A stretch of 32,358 nt of DNA, taken from the NCBI RefSeq assembly GCF_028687635.1, contig NZ_JAQTZS010000030.1, positions 1 to 32,358 of the forward strand, written 5' to 3'. The position numbers were made by a program, and so were the translations under genes. Position 1 is the stretch's first letter, and the number at the start of each line of letters is the position of its first letter. Source of the DNA: Malikia sp. (lineage in GTDB: Bacteria > Pseudomonadota > Gammaproteobacteria > Burkholderiales > Burkholderiaceae_C). This document shows positions 1-6,868 of the stretch, piece after piece. A model generated the notes under the pieces. It saw nothing but the letters and a program-made list of their open reading frames with translations. It was not told the DNA's origin and made no database searches.

Positions 1-69
1 TTGCCCCTGGCCAGCACAGCCGATGAATACGAGGCCCTGCTGCCCTGGCGGCTGACGCCTCGCGCCTGA
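1..69 (+). CDS. 3' tail of an unidentified gene, possibly an IS66-type transposase
   Basis: The first 23 codons are open in frame 1 and end with TGA at 67-69, so this is the C-terminus of a gene that starts outside the window. The visible peptide ends in a Leu-Leu-Pro-Trp-Arg motif. That pattern resembles the extreme C-terminus of IS66-family transposases, but 22 residues are too few to assign a family. It lies 43 bases from the end of a truncated-looking DUF5666 gene on the opposite strand, which would fit an insertion-sequence remnant at that border. Confidence 0.35.
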   Translation: MPLASTADEYEALLPWRLTPRA

Positions 70-112
70 ACTCCGTACCCCAGATCCTGTCACCGGGCAA
101 GGGCGGGGTTAA

Positions 113-799
113 TCACGCGCATACGATGTATTTGCCAACCTCGCTGGTGTAGGTCTGCGCGGTCGTCGAGCGCACACGCAGGCGGGTCGCCGAGTAGCTG
201 CCCGGCGCGCCGCTGACCTCGATTGAAACCACTGCACCGGCCACGAGGCCTTGCACCGCGCCCAGGCCAGCGTAGCTGACCGTCACCGGCTGTGCGGAAG
301 TACCGAGTACCAATGTCGCGCCCATCGAATTGACGCTCGCGACCGTGCCGACGAGGCGAGTCGAACCGGCCTGAGCCTTGGCCTCGATGCGAGTCGCCTG
401 GTAGCTGCCGTCAGCCTGCGGCAGTCCGTAGACCTCGACGGTGGCACTCTGCAGCTTGTCGAGCGTCGTGACCGTGCCGTCGATGGCCAGCACCAGCGTG
501 TCGGCGTCAGTCGTCACCGGCAGGCCGGAGACGCTCAGCGCGCCGTTGCTGACGCTGGCGATGCCCTTGATTCCGCCCCGGACGTGGATCTTGCCTGCGA
601 TCGGGCGCTGCGTCGTCGAATCGATGCCGTTCTGCTCGATCTCGACGGTCATGCCGATTGCTAGCGGCGTTGTGATCGGGTGATTCTGGTCGTCGGAGTC
701 GAGCACGCTGGAGCCCACCGTCTCGTAGCGCACGCCGTTGACGACCGCAAGGTGAGGGCGGCCTACCTGGACGAGTGAGTCAGGCGGAGTCGGGTGCAA
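113..799 (-). CDS. DUF5666-domain protein, probably 5'-truncated
   Basis: The product (228 aa) contains repeated beta-rich units of the DUF5666 type: a VNGVRYET segment near residue 20, an IGMTVEIE segment near 48-55, and later units ending in Ala-Thr-Arg-(Ile/Leu). DUF5666 proteins are extracytoplasmic beta-barrel-like repeat proteins of unknown function and normally begin with a signal or lipoprotein peptide. Here none is visible. The only upstream start is a TTG at 797-799 that overlaps the last codons of the kinase gene by 20 bases, and the usual Gly-rich lead-in is missing. It is therefore either translated by coupling to the kinase or a gene that lost its 5' end. The protein is also short for the family, so the 3' end may be lost too. 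The family call is fairly safe; that it is expressed and functional is doubtful. Confidence 0.6.
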   Translation of the reverse strand: MHPTPPDSLVQVGRPHLAVVNGVRYETVGSSVLDSDDQNHPITTPLAIGMTVEIEQNGIDSTTQRPIAGKIHVRGGIKGIASVSNGALSVSGLPVTTDADTLVLAIDGTVTTLDKLQSATVEVYGLPQADGSYQATRIEAKAQAGSTRLVGTVASVNSMGATLVLGTSAQPVTVSYAGLGAVQGLVAGAVVSIEVSGAPGSYSATRLRVRSTTAQTYTSEVGKYIVCA

Positions 800-2105
800 C
801 GGCCGCCGGCCAGCTCAGCTCGACGCAGAACCCCGGTGCCACGCTGGGCAGCTGGATCTGGCCGCCGTGGGCACGCACGACCAGGTCGGCCAGGATCAGG
901 CCGAGTCCCTTGAGGCCGCTGCCGGAGCCGTAGTCCTGACGCGCCAAGGCATCGCGCAGTTGCTGCAGCTGACTGGCGGCGCAGCCTTGCCCATCATCTT
1001 GCAAGCGCAAGCGGTTGCTTCCCGCCTCGTTCCCCACGGTCAGCCAGACGGTTCGCGCCTGGTGGCGCTGCGCGTTGTCGAGCAGGTTGAACAGCACGGC
1101 CGAGAGCAGGTCGGGGTCGGCATCCACTGGCGCATCGCTGGCCATCTCGATGCGCAGCTCGCCAAACGCCAGTGGCGTGAGCAGTTCTGAGACCCGCACG
1201 GTTTGCCGTTGCGGCTCGCTGCCACTGCGGAACATGGTGAGCAAGGCCTGCATCACGCGGTTCAGGCGAGCAGCGGCCGCGCGGGAGCGGGTCAGGCGCG
1301 GCCGCAAGGATTCGGGCGCTTCCTTGAGCGCGATCGCCAGTTGGGCATCGATGCCCGCCAGCGGCGTGCGCAAGGCATGGGCCGCATGGGCGGTGAAGGC
1401 GCGCTCGCTCGCGATGCGCTGCGCCAGTCTGCCTCCCAGATCACGGATCGCCTGTGCCATCGGGACCAATTCGGCCCGCTCGGGCAGCTGGGGCAGGGTT
1501 TCGGGCCGCAGGGGGTCGTAACCTGCCACCGCGCGCGACAGGCTGGACAGCGGCCCGAGCTCGCGCCGTACCAGCAGGCTCAGCAAGGCCGTGGCCAGCA
1601 CGCTCATCAGCAGGGCACCGATCAGGGTGTAGGTCGCCGCTTCCGTGCGGGCTTCCACCCGCTCTTCCTCGCTTTGCGCCACCAGCAGGAAATGTTGCGG
1701 GTCGCCCTGGAACGAGAAGGTCATCACGCGCCACAAGCCGTCCGCTGTGTTGCGCGGCTGTGGGTCGGGCGTCGGCAGCAAGGCTTGCACGGGCGCCTTG
1801 TGCGATTGACTGACCACCTCGCCGGTCTGCAGCTGAATGATCTGCCAGACCAGATGCTCCTCGTATTCGCCATGGGTCTGGGCAATCTGCTGGTCCTGGC
1901 CTTGCCGATGGAGCACGGCCAGCACGCTGTGCAGGACTTCGGCCGATTCGCGCAGGCCCTGATCCATCAGTTCATCGACTTCATGGTGGACCACGTACCG
2001 CACCACGCCAGCGACCAGCAGCGCCCACAGCAAGGAGATGAGCAGCAGCGTGCGCGTGATCCGCCATCGGATCGACGGCAGGCCGGCGGTCTTGAACCTC
2101 GGCAT
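780..2105 (-). CDS. Two-component sensor histidine kinase (QseC/TctE-like)
   Basis: This 441-aa inner-membrane kinase has two membrane segments (about 18-38 and 160-178) flanking a roughly 120-residue periplasmic sensor region. A HAMP-like linker, a HisKA helix with the phospho-acceptor His near 243, and a C-terminal HATPase follow. The HATPase has an N-box (NLLDNAQRH), a DxGxG box (DDGQGC) and a glycine-rich G2 loop. The H-box reads HALRTPL instead of the usual HELRTPL, so the acidic residue next to the histidine is absent. The ATG is one base downstream of the regulator's stop codon, so the two genes are co-translated. It is the fourth gene of the PepSY, cytochrome b561, regulator, kinase operon, which suggests a redox or envelope signal. 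The ligand cannot be told from sequence. Confidence 0.9.
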   Translation of the reverse strand: MPRFKTAGLPSIRWRITRTLLLISLLWALLVAGVVRYVVHHEVDELMDQGLRESAEVLHSVLAVLHRQGQDQQIAQTHGEYEEHLVWQIIQLQTGEVVSQSHKAPVQALLPTPDPQPRNTADGLWRVMTFSFQGDPQHFLLVAQSEEERVEARTEAATYTLIGALLMSVLATALLSLLVRRELGPLSSLSRAVAGYDPLRPETLPQLPERAELVPMAQAIRDLGGRLAQRIASERAFTAHAAHALRTPLAGIDAQLAIALKEAPESLRPRLTRSRAAAARLNRVMQALLTMFRSGSEPQRQTVRVSELLTPLAFGELRIEMASDAPVDADPDLLSAVLFNLLDNAQRHQARTVWLTVGNEAGSNRLRLQDDGQGCAASQLQQLRDALARQDYGSGSGLKGLGLILADLVVRAHGGQIQLPSVAPGFCVELSWPAAVAPDSA

Positions 2106-2106
2106 G

Positions 2107-2760
2107 TCAGGGCGACGGAATCCGGTAGCCCAGGCCGCGCACGGTTTCGATCAAGGCCTTGCCGAGCTTGTTGCGCAGCTTGAAGACGTGGACCTCGATC
2201 GAGTTGCTGGCCAGCTCGCCATCGAAGCCCAGCACCAGGGCTTCGAGGTCGTCCCTGGAGACGATGCGGCCGGCGCGCAGCACCAGGGCTTCCAGCAGGG
2301 ACCACTCGCGCGCGGTGAGTTCCACGCGGCGCCCATCGAGCCAGACCGCCTTGGCGGTCAGGTCGACCTCCACCGGACCCAGGGCCTTGCGCTGCGCGCT
2401 GCCGGCGACCCGTCGCGAGATGGCCCGCAGGCGCGCGCTGAGTTCTTCCGGCGCGAAGGGCTTGACCAGGAAATCGTCCGCGCCGCTGTCCAGGCCCTGG
2501 ATGCGGTCAGCCAGCAGGTCGCGCGCGGTCAGCACCAGGGCCGGGACCTTCAGACCCCTGGCGCGCAGGGACTTGAGCCAGTCCACGCCCGAGCCGTCCG
2601 GCAGGTTCCAGTCGAGCAGCCAGGCGTCATAGGGCTCGCCGATCAGCGCCCTGGCCTGGGCCAGCGTGGTGCACCAGTCGACCCGGTAGCCGTCGCTGAG
2701 CAGGTAGTCGCGCAGGCCCTCGCCCAGGGTGATGTCATCTTCCAGCAAAAGCAGTCGCAT
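2107..2760 (-). CDS. OmpR/PhoB-family response regulator
   Basis: The product (217 aa) has the standard two-domain layout. The receiver domain (about 1-115) has the acidic pair at 8-9, the phospho-acceptor Asp50 in LLDWNLPDG, Thr78 and Lys100 in the VKPF motif. A winged-helix DNA-binding domain (about 125-217) ends in the typical VRGLGYRI motif. It is the partner of the kinase that starts one base after its stop. It probably controls its own operon, beginning with the PepSY gene near 3.6 kb, although no clear binding repeats were found there. The closest named relatives by pattern are QseB/PmrA/TctD-type regulators, but a specific name is not justified. Confidence 0.92.
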   Translation of the reverse strand: MRLLLLEDDITLGEGLRDYLLSDGYRVDWCTTLAQARALIGEPYDAWLLDWNLPDGSGVDWLKSLRARGLKVPALVLTARDLLADRIQGLDSGADDFLVKPFAPEELSARLRAISRRVAGSAQRKALGPVEVDLTAKAVWLDGRRVELTAREWSLLEALVLRAGRIVSRDDLEALVLGFDGELASNSIEVHVFKLRNKLGKALIETVRGLGYRIPSP

Positions 2761-2774
2761 GCCGGAATCGTAAT

Positions 2775-3320
2775 TCAGTAGGGTTGCTTGACGCCGGTGA
2801 CCATGGCACGCACCAGGTTCACCCGCTCAAGGCGGCCCATCACGATGGCGGCCGCGCCATGCAGACCGGCCGCGATCAGCAGGCCATTGGCCAGCCATGC
2901 GTGCAGTTCCATCAGCCATTCCTCGCCAAAGTAGGCGTCGGTGGTCTGCATCCAGCCCGTGACGCCAAGCGCCAGCACGATGGCCATCAGGGCCAGCATC
3001 ATCAAGGCGCCGAGCGGGTTGTGGCCCGCGTATTGCGGATGCCGCCCTTGCCGCAAGGCCGCGAAGTGGCGCAGCAGGCGGCCGGGCGTGGGAAAGAAAT
3101 CGGCAAAGCGTGCGTGCCGGCTGCCGATGAAGCCCCAGACCACCCGGGCCAGCACCAGCGCGCTGGCCAGATAACCCGTCCACTCATGGGCGGTCTCGCC
3201 GGCTTCCAGCACGAACTGGTTCAGCAGCACGCAGCTCACCAGGCTCCAGTGGAACAGGCGAACGAACGGATCCCAGACTTTCACGGGTTGGGCGAGGGCG
3301 GCTGTGGTGTTGGGCTTCAT
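2775..3320 (-). CDS. Cytochrome b561-type membrane protein
   Basis: The product (181 aa from the ATG at 3318-3320) has four hydrophobic membrane segments. It carries histidines in the positions expected for two b-type hemes: FHW in the first helix, HEW in the second, and the paired ELHAWLANG and GLHGAA histidines of the last helix. It opens with the VWDPFVRLFHW motif typical of bacterial cytochrome b561/Ni-Fe-hydrogenase b-subunit-like proteins (PF01292). It transfers electrons across or within the inner membrane; partners are unknown. A TTG nine bases upstream could also be used, but neither start has a clear ribosome-binding site. The gene lies between the PepSY gene and the regulator on the same strand, so the cytochrome is probably either a target or an input of the two-component system. 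Confidence 0.88.
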   Translation of the reverse strand: MKPNTTAALAQPVKVWDPFVRLFHWSLVSCVLLNQFVLEAGETAHEWTGYLASALVLARVVWGFIGSRHARFADFFPTPGRLLRHFAALRQGRHPQYAGHNPLGALMMLALMAIVLALGVTGWMQTTDAYFGEEWLMELHAWLANGLLIAAGLHGAAAIVMGRLERVNLVRAMVTGVKQPY

Positions 3321-3364
3321 GGGCGGCAAGGGGTCAAATGGCTAGCGGGACGCACGCAGCGGGA

Positions 3365-3622
3365 TCACTTGCGCTCGAGTTCGGCGCCGGTGGCGGGGTC
3401 GAAGTAGATCTCGACCTTCTTGCCGTCCTTGTCGAAGCCGTAGATTTCGTAGCACTTGCCCTTGCTGACCTTGAAGGTCTTGATCTGGTAGCCCTGCTTT
3501 TCCATCTGGGCCTTGAAGTCGGCTTCCTTCATCCACTTCTCTTGCGGGACATTGCAGGTCGGGCCGGCGAAGGCGGCGCTGGTACCCAGGGCCAGGATGA
3601 TTGCGGTCAGTTTCAGTTTCAT
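3365..3622 (-). CDS. Small secreted PepSY-domain protein
   Basis: The product (85 aa) has a clear Sec signal peptide (MKLKLTAIILALGTSAAFA, cleavage before GPT) followed by one PepSY domain with the typical GYQIKTFKV and GKCYEIYGFD...G..VEIYFDP pattern. The ATG at 3620-3622 is chosen because AAGGAAG lies just upstream and the signal peptide starts there. PepSY domains are small periplasmic modules found with peptidases, reductases and cytochrome b proteins. The role here is probably as a periplasmic partner of the cytochrome b561 or a ligand for the sensor kinase (inference). Two cysteines remain in the mature protein. This is the first gene of the five-gene minus-strand operon. Confidence 0.87.
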   Translation of the reverse strand: MKLKLTAIILALGTSAAFAGPTCNVPQEKWMKEADFKAQMEKQGYQIKTFKVSKGKCYEIYGFDKDGKKVEIYFDPATGAELERK

Positions 3623-3713
3623 GGTACTTCCTTGAGTCGGTGGAAAGAATGGTGGAACAAGCTGTCCACCGACTGCATTGGACGCGCGCCACATTAAGCG
3701 GGGATGAAATGCG

Positions 3714-3744
3714 AAAAACCCCTGCGGCCTCGCGGCGGCAGGGG
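3714..3744 (-). terminator. Rho-independent terminator of the CDF gene
   Basis: On the minus strand CCCCTGC and GCAGGGG (3738-3744 and 3719-3725) form a 7-bp GC stem, followed by a run of five T (3718 down to 3714). It lies 26 bases after the stop codon of the cation-efflux gene and would isolate it from the PepSY operon. Confidence 0.8.
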
Positions 3745-3769
3745 CTGGACGATGCCAAGCCGGGGGGGC

Positions 3770-4741
3770 CTAGCGGGGCGACTGCGCAGGTGCGCCGGCC
3801 ATGGCTGGCGCGTGATCGAGGTCGGGCTGGCGCCACGGATCCAGGTGGGTCATCAGGTTGAGCACCCGATGGCGCTGCAGCACCCGCTGGCGCGCCTCGA
3901 CGGCGATGTCGTGGCCAGCCTCGACGCTCAGGCTGGCATCCACCTCCAGGTGGGCATCGACCACGATCATGTCGCCCATCTTGCGGGTGCGCAGGTCATG
4001 CACGCCCTGCACGCCCGGCGTCTCAAGCAAGGTCTGCCGGATCGCGGCTACTTCCTCATCGTCGACGGCACGGTCCATCAGGTCGTGCAAGGCCTCCCAG
4101 CTGAAGCCCCATCCCATCCTAGTCACCATGGCACCGACGATCAGGGCGGCGATCGGGTCGAGGATCGGATAGCCGGCCAGGTTGCCGATGATGCCGATGC
4201 CGACCACCAGCGAGGAGGCCGCATCGGAGCGGGCATGCCAGGCGTTGGCGACCAGCATGCTCGATTTGACGCGCTTGGCCACCGTCAGCATGTAGCGAAA
4301 CAGCAGCTCCTTGCTGACCAGCGCCCCGCCGGCCACCCAGAGCGCCAGCACATGCACCTGTTGCACGGTTTCGGGCGACTCCAGCTTGTGGACGGCGGAC
4401 CAGAGCATGCCCAGGCCGACGGCCAGCAGCAGCAGGCCCAGCACCAGCGAGGCGGCCGTCTCGAAGCGGTGGTGCCCATAGGGGTGGTCGGCGTCCGCGT
4501 CCTTGCGGCTGTGATGGCCCGCCAGCAGCACCACGAAATCGGCGACCAGGTCCGACAGCGAGTGGATGCCGTCGGCGATCAAGCCCTGCGACTTCGAGAA
4601 GATGCCGGCCAGGATCTGCAGCAGGGTCAGCAGCAGGTTGACGGCCACGCTGACCCAGGTGCTGCGGGTCGCCGCTGCGATGCGTTCGGCCGGCGTGTGG
4701 CCGCTGTCCTCGCTGTCCTCGGCCAGGTCGGTGAATTTCAT
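3770..4741 (-). CDS. Cation diffusion facilitator (Zn/Fe/Mn/Cd efflux, YiiP/FieF-like)
   Basis: The product (323 aa) is a six-helix inner-membrane metal/proton antiporter of the CDF family (PF01545). The metal-site motifs are visible: DGIHSLSDLVAD in the second helix, with an HPYGHHRFE loop after it, and the HARSD motif (NAWHARSDAASS) in the fifth helix. A cytoplasmic C-terminal dimerisation domain with a metal-binding VDAHLEVD stretch follows. The ATG at 4739-4741 is preceded by AAAGGAAAG. Longer in-frame starts up to 4912 would overlap the divergent rsmB and add a non-family N-terminus. The gene is monocistronic, with its own promoter (4794-4822) and terminator (3714-3744). The metal cannot be fixed from sequence alone. 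Confidence 0.93.
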   Translation of the reverse strand: MKFTDLAEDSEDSGHTPAERIAAATRSTWVSVAVNLLLTLLQILAGIFSKSQGLIADGIHSLSDLVADFVVLLAGHHSRKDADADHPYGHHRFETAASLVLGLLLLAVGLGMLWSAVHKLESPETVQQVHVLALWVAGGALVSKELLFRYMLTVAKRVKSSMLVANAWHARSDAASSLVVGIGIIGNLAGYPILDPIAALIVGAMVTRMGWGFSWEALHDLMDRAVDDEEVAAIRQTLLETPGVQGVHDLRTRKMGDMIVVDAHLEVDASLSVEAGHDIAVEARQRVLQRHRVLNLMTHLDPWRQPDLDHAPAMAGAPAQSPR

Positions 4742-4793
4742 CAGATTGCGTCTTTCCTTTGGGGCTATGTCCTGCCCGGGAGGGCAATGCGTC

Positions 4794-4822
4794 ATCTTAT
4801 TGGCAGCGGATGAAGCTGTCAT
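4794..4822 (-). promoter_or_regulatory. Sigma-70 promoter of the CDF gene
   Basis: On the minus strand ATGACA (4822-4817) and TAAGAT (4799-4794) are separated by exactly 17 bases, a good match to the -35/-10 consensus. It lies about 50 bases upstream of the chosen start codon. The short leader contains a small GCCC/GGGC hairpin but no recognised metal riboswitch. Confidence 0.6.
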
Positions 4823-4920
4823 GAAGCCCCAGCCCTGGCGGCTTCGCGATAATGGCGCCATCCCGTCCCGAACCCGAATCCGGCCGCGCTTGTTGTCCGC
4901 GCGGTCCGTCATCGCACCGA

Positions 4921-6216
4921 ATGAATCCGCCTATTTCCCTGTCCGATCAGCTGGCCGCCACGGCCCGCACCCTCCTGGCCGTCGAGCAGGGGCGTTCCCT
5001 GACCGATGCGCTGGCCAAGACCCCGGCGCGGCTGCGCCCCGGCGTGCAGGCCTTGGCCTTTCACGCCTTGCGCCACTGGGGCGAGGCCGGCGTGCTGATC
5101 GGCCTGCTGGCCGAGCGTCCGCCCGAAGGCGCCGCGCGCGCGCTGCTCGGGCTGGCCCTGACGCTGCTGCTGCCGCAGGCCGTGGACGGCAACGTCAGCT
5201 ATGCGGCCCATACCGTGGTCGACCAGTCGGTGCAGGCGCTGGCGCAGCTCAAGCTGCCGCCGGGGCTGGCCGGCTTTGTCAACGCCTGTCTGCGCCGCTA
5301 CCTGCGCGAGCAGGAGGCGCTGCTGGCCGAGGCGATGCAGGACCTGCAGGCGCGCTGGAACCACCCGTTCTGGTGGGTGCAGCGGGTGCGGCGCGACCAC
5401 CCGCAGCACTGGCAGGCCATCCTGGCCGCCAACAACCAGCCCGCGCCCATGGTGCTGCGCGTCAACCGCCGCCGCGTCGGGCGAGACGACTATCTGGCGC
5501 AGCTGCGCGCGCTGCAGCTGGCTGCCGAGCCGGTGGGCATTGACGGCATCGAGCTGGCGCAGGCGGTCGCGGTCGATCGGCTGCCGGGCTGGGAGCAGGG
5601 CCATTGTTCGGTGCAGGACCTGGCAGCCCAGCTGGCGGCGCCGCTGTTGCTCGAAGGTGCCGATCTACCGGCCGGCGCACGGGTGCTCGACGCCTGTGCT
5701 GCCCCGGGCGGCAAGACCGCCCATCTGCTCGAATGCGCCGAGCTCGACCTGCTCGCGCTCGATGTCGATCCGCAGCGCTGCGAGCGCATCCGCGACAACC
5801 TGCGGCGCCTGGGCCTGCAAGCCGAGCTGCGCACGGCCGATGCCGCCGAGACCACCCGCTGGTGGGATGGCCGCGCCTTCGATGCCATCTTGCTCGACGC
5901 GCCCTGCACGGCCTCCGGCATCGTGCGCCGTCATCCCGACGTGCGCTGGCTGCGCCGCCCGGGCGACATCGCCCAGCTCGCCGCGCAGCAGCTGCGCCTG
6001 CTCGAAGCGCTCTGGCCGACGCTGGGTGCGGGCGGGCGGCTGCTCTACTGCACCTGTTCGGTCTTCAAGGCCGAGGGCGAGCAGCAGGTGCGCGACTTCC
6101 TGCAGCGCCACCCCGACGCCCAGCTGCTGCCGTCGCCGGGCCACCTGATGCCGGGCGATCCCGGCGGAATGGACGGATTCTTCTATGCCCTGCTGCTCAA
6201 GCGCCAGCCCGGTTGA
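4921..6216 (+). CDS. rsmB: 16S rRNA m5C967 methyltransferase RsmB
   Basis: The product (431 aa from the ATG at 4921) has an N-terminal NusB-like RNA-binding domain (about 8-145) and a C-terminal Fmu/NOL1/NOP2/Sun methyltransferase domain. Motif I is LDACAAPGGKT near 257-267. The two m5C-methyltransferase cysteines are both present: DAPCTASG (Cys329, helper) and YCTCSVF (Cys379, catalytic). The C-terminus has the MDGFFYALL motif typical of the family. It methylates C967 of 16S rRNA. A start at 4852 would add residues with no family counterpart. It heads the operon with DUF4390, the NtrY-like kinase and the REC-Fis regulator, an arrangement typical of Burkholderiales. Confidence 0.94.
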   Translation: MNPPISLSDQLAATARTLLAVEQGRSLTDALAKTPARLRPGVQALAFHALRHWGEAGVLIGLLAERPPEGAARALLGLALTLLLPQAVDGNVSYAAHTVVDQSVQALAQLKLPPGLAGFVNACLRRYLREQEALLAEAMQDLQARWNHPFWWVQRVRRDHPQHWQAILAANNQPAPMVLRVNRRRVGRDDYLAQLRALQLAAEPVGIDGIELAQAVAVDRLPGWEQGHCSVQDLAAQLAAPLLLEGADLPAGARVLDACAAPGGKTAHLLECAELDLLALDVDPQRCERIRDNLRRLGLQAELRTADAAETTRWWDGRAFDAILLDAPCTASGIVRRHPDVRWLRRPGDIAQLAAQQLRLLEALWPTLGAGGRLLYCTCSVFKAEGEQQVRDFLQRHPDAQLLPSPGHLMPGDPGGMDGFFYALLLKRQPG

Positions 6217-6868
6217 AGAGCGGGTCGGGCGCCGCCGCGCCTTGCTGACGCTGACCGCGCTGCTGCTGGCCGCCGGTCCCGCCAGCGCGGCGCTGGAGTC
6301 CGGGGCCGAGCCGCCCCAGCTTTCGCTCACCCGCCGCAGCGAAGGTCTGTTCCTGTCGGCGCGCCTGCCGGTCGAGATCAGCCCCGCGATGGAGGAGGTG
6401 CTGAGCAAGGGCGTGCCGCTGCATTTCCTCTGGCAAGCCGAGCTGATCCAGTCGCGCTGGTACTGGCTGGACAAGACCGTGGCCCAGGCGGCGCGCACGG
6501 TCAGGCTGGCCTACCAGCCGTTGACGCGGCGCTGGCGCCTGAGCTACGCCACCGGGATGCCCAGCGCCACCGGACTGCAGTACGCCCTGCACCAGAACTT
6601 CGACAGCCTGTCCGACGCCCTCGCCAGCGCCGGCCATGTCTCGAACTGGAAGCTGGTCGATGCCGCGCGCTGGAACCCTGGCGGCGGGCAGCGCGTCGAG
6701 TTCAGCTTCGCGCTCGATCTCACGCAGTTGCCGCGCCCCTTCCAGCTCGGGCTGTTCAACCAGAGCGGCTGGAACATCACGCTGCAGAGGACCCTGGCCG
6801 TGCCCGAGCGCCTGGCGAGCGACGCCGAGCCGGCGCTGCCTGAAGCCAGGTCCGAAGGCGAGCCGTGA
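6185..6868 (+). CDS. DUF4390-domain exported protein
   Basis: The product (227 aa) has an N-terminal Arg-rich stretch and a hydrophobic signal segment (ALLTLTALLLAAGPASA), then a DUF4390 domain with the characteristic YALHQNFDSLSDALA and NWNITLQR-like blocks. The function is unknown; the family is almost always encoded directly before an NtrY-like kinase in betaproteobacteria. The ATG at 6185 overlaps the end of rsmB by 32 bases in another frame, so translation is probably coupled. A TTG further in would still retain the signal segment. Its stop overlaps the GTG start of the kinase by four bases (GTGA). Being exported and fused by overlap to a kinase with a large periplasmic loop, it may modulate that sensor (inference). 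Confidence 0.85.
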   Translation: MPCCSSASPVEERVGRRRALLTLTALLLAAGPASAALESGAEPPQLSLTRRSEGLFLSARLPVEISPAMEEVLSKGVPLHFLWQAELIQSRWYWLDKTVAQAARTVRLAYQPLTRRWRLSYATGMPSATGLQYALHQNFDSLSDALASAGHVSNWKLVDAARWNPGGGQRVEFSFALDLTQLPRPFQLGLFNQSGWNITLQRTLAVPERLASDAEPALPEARSEGEP

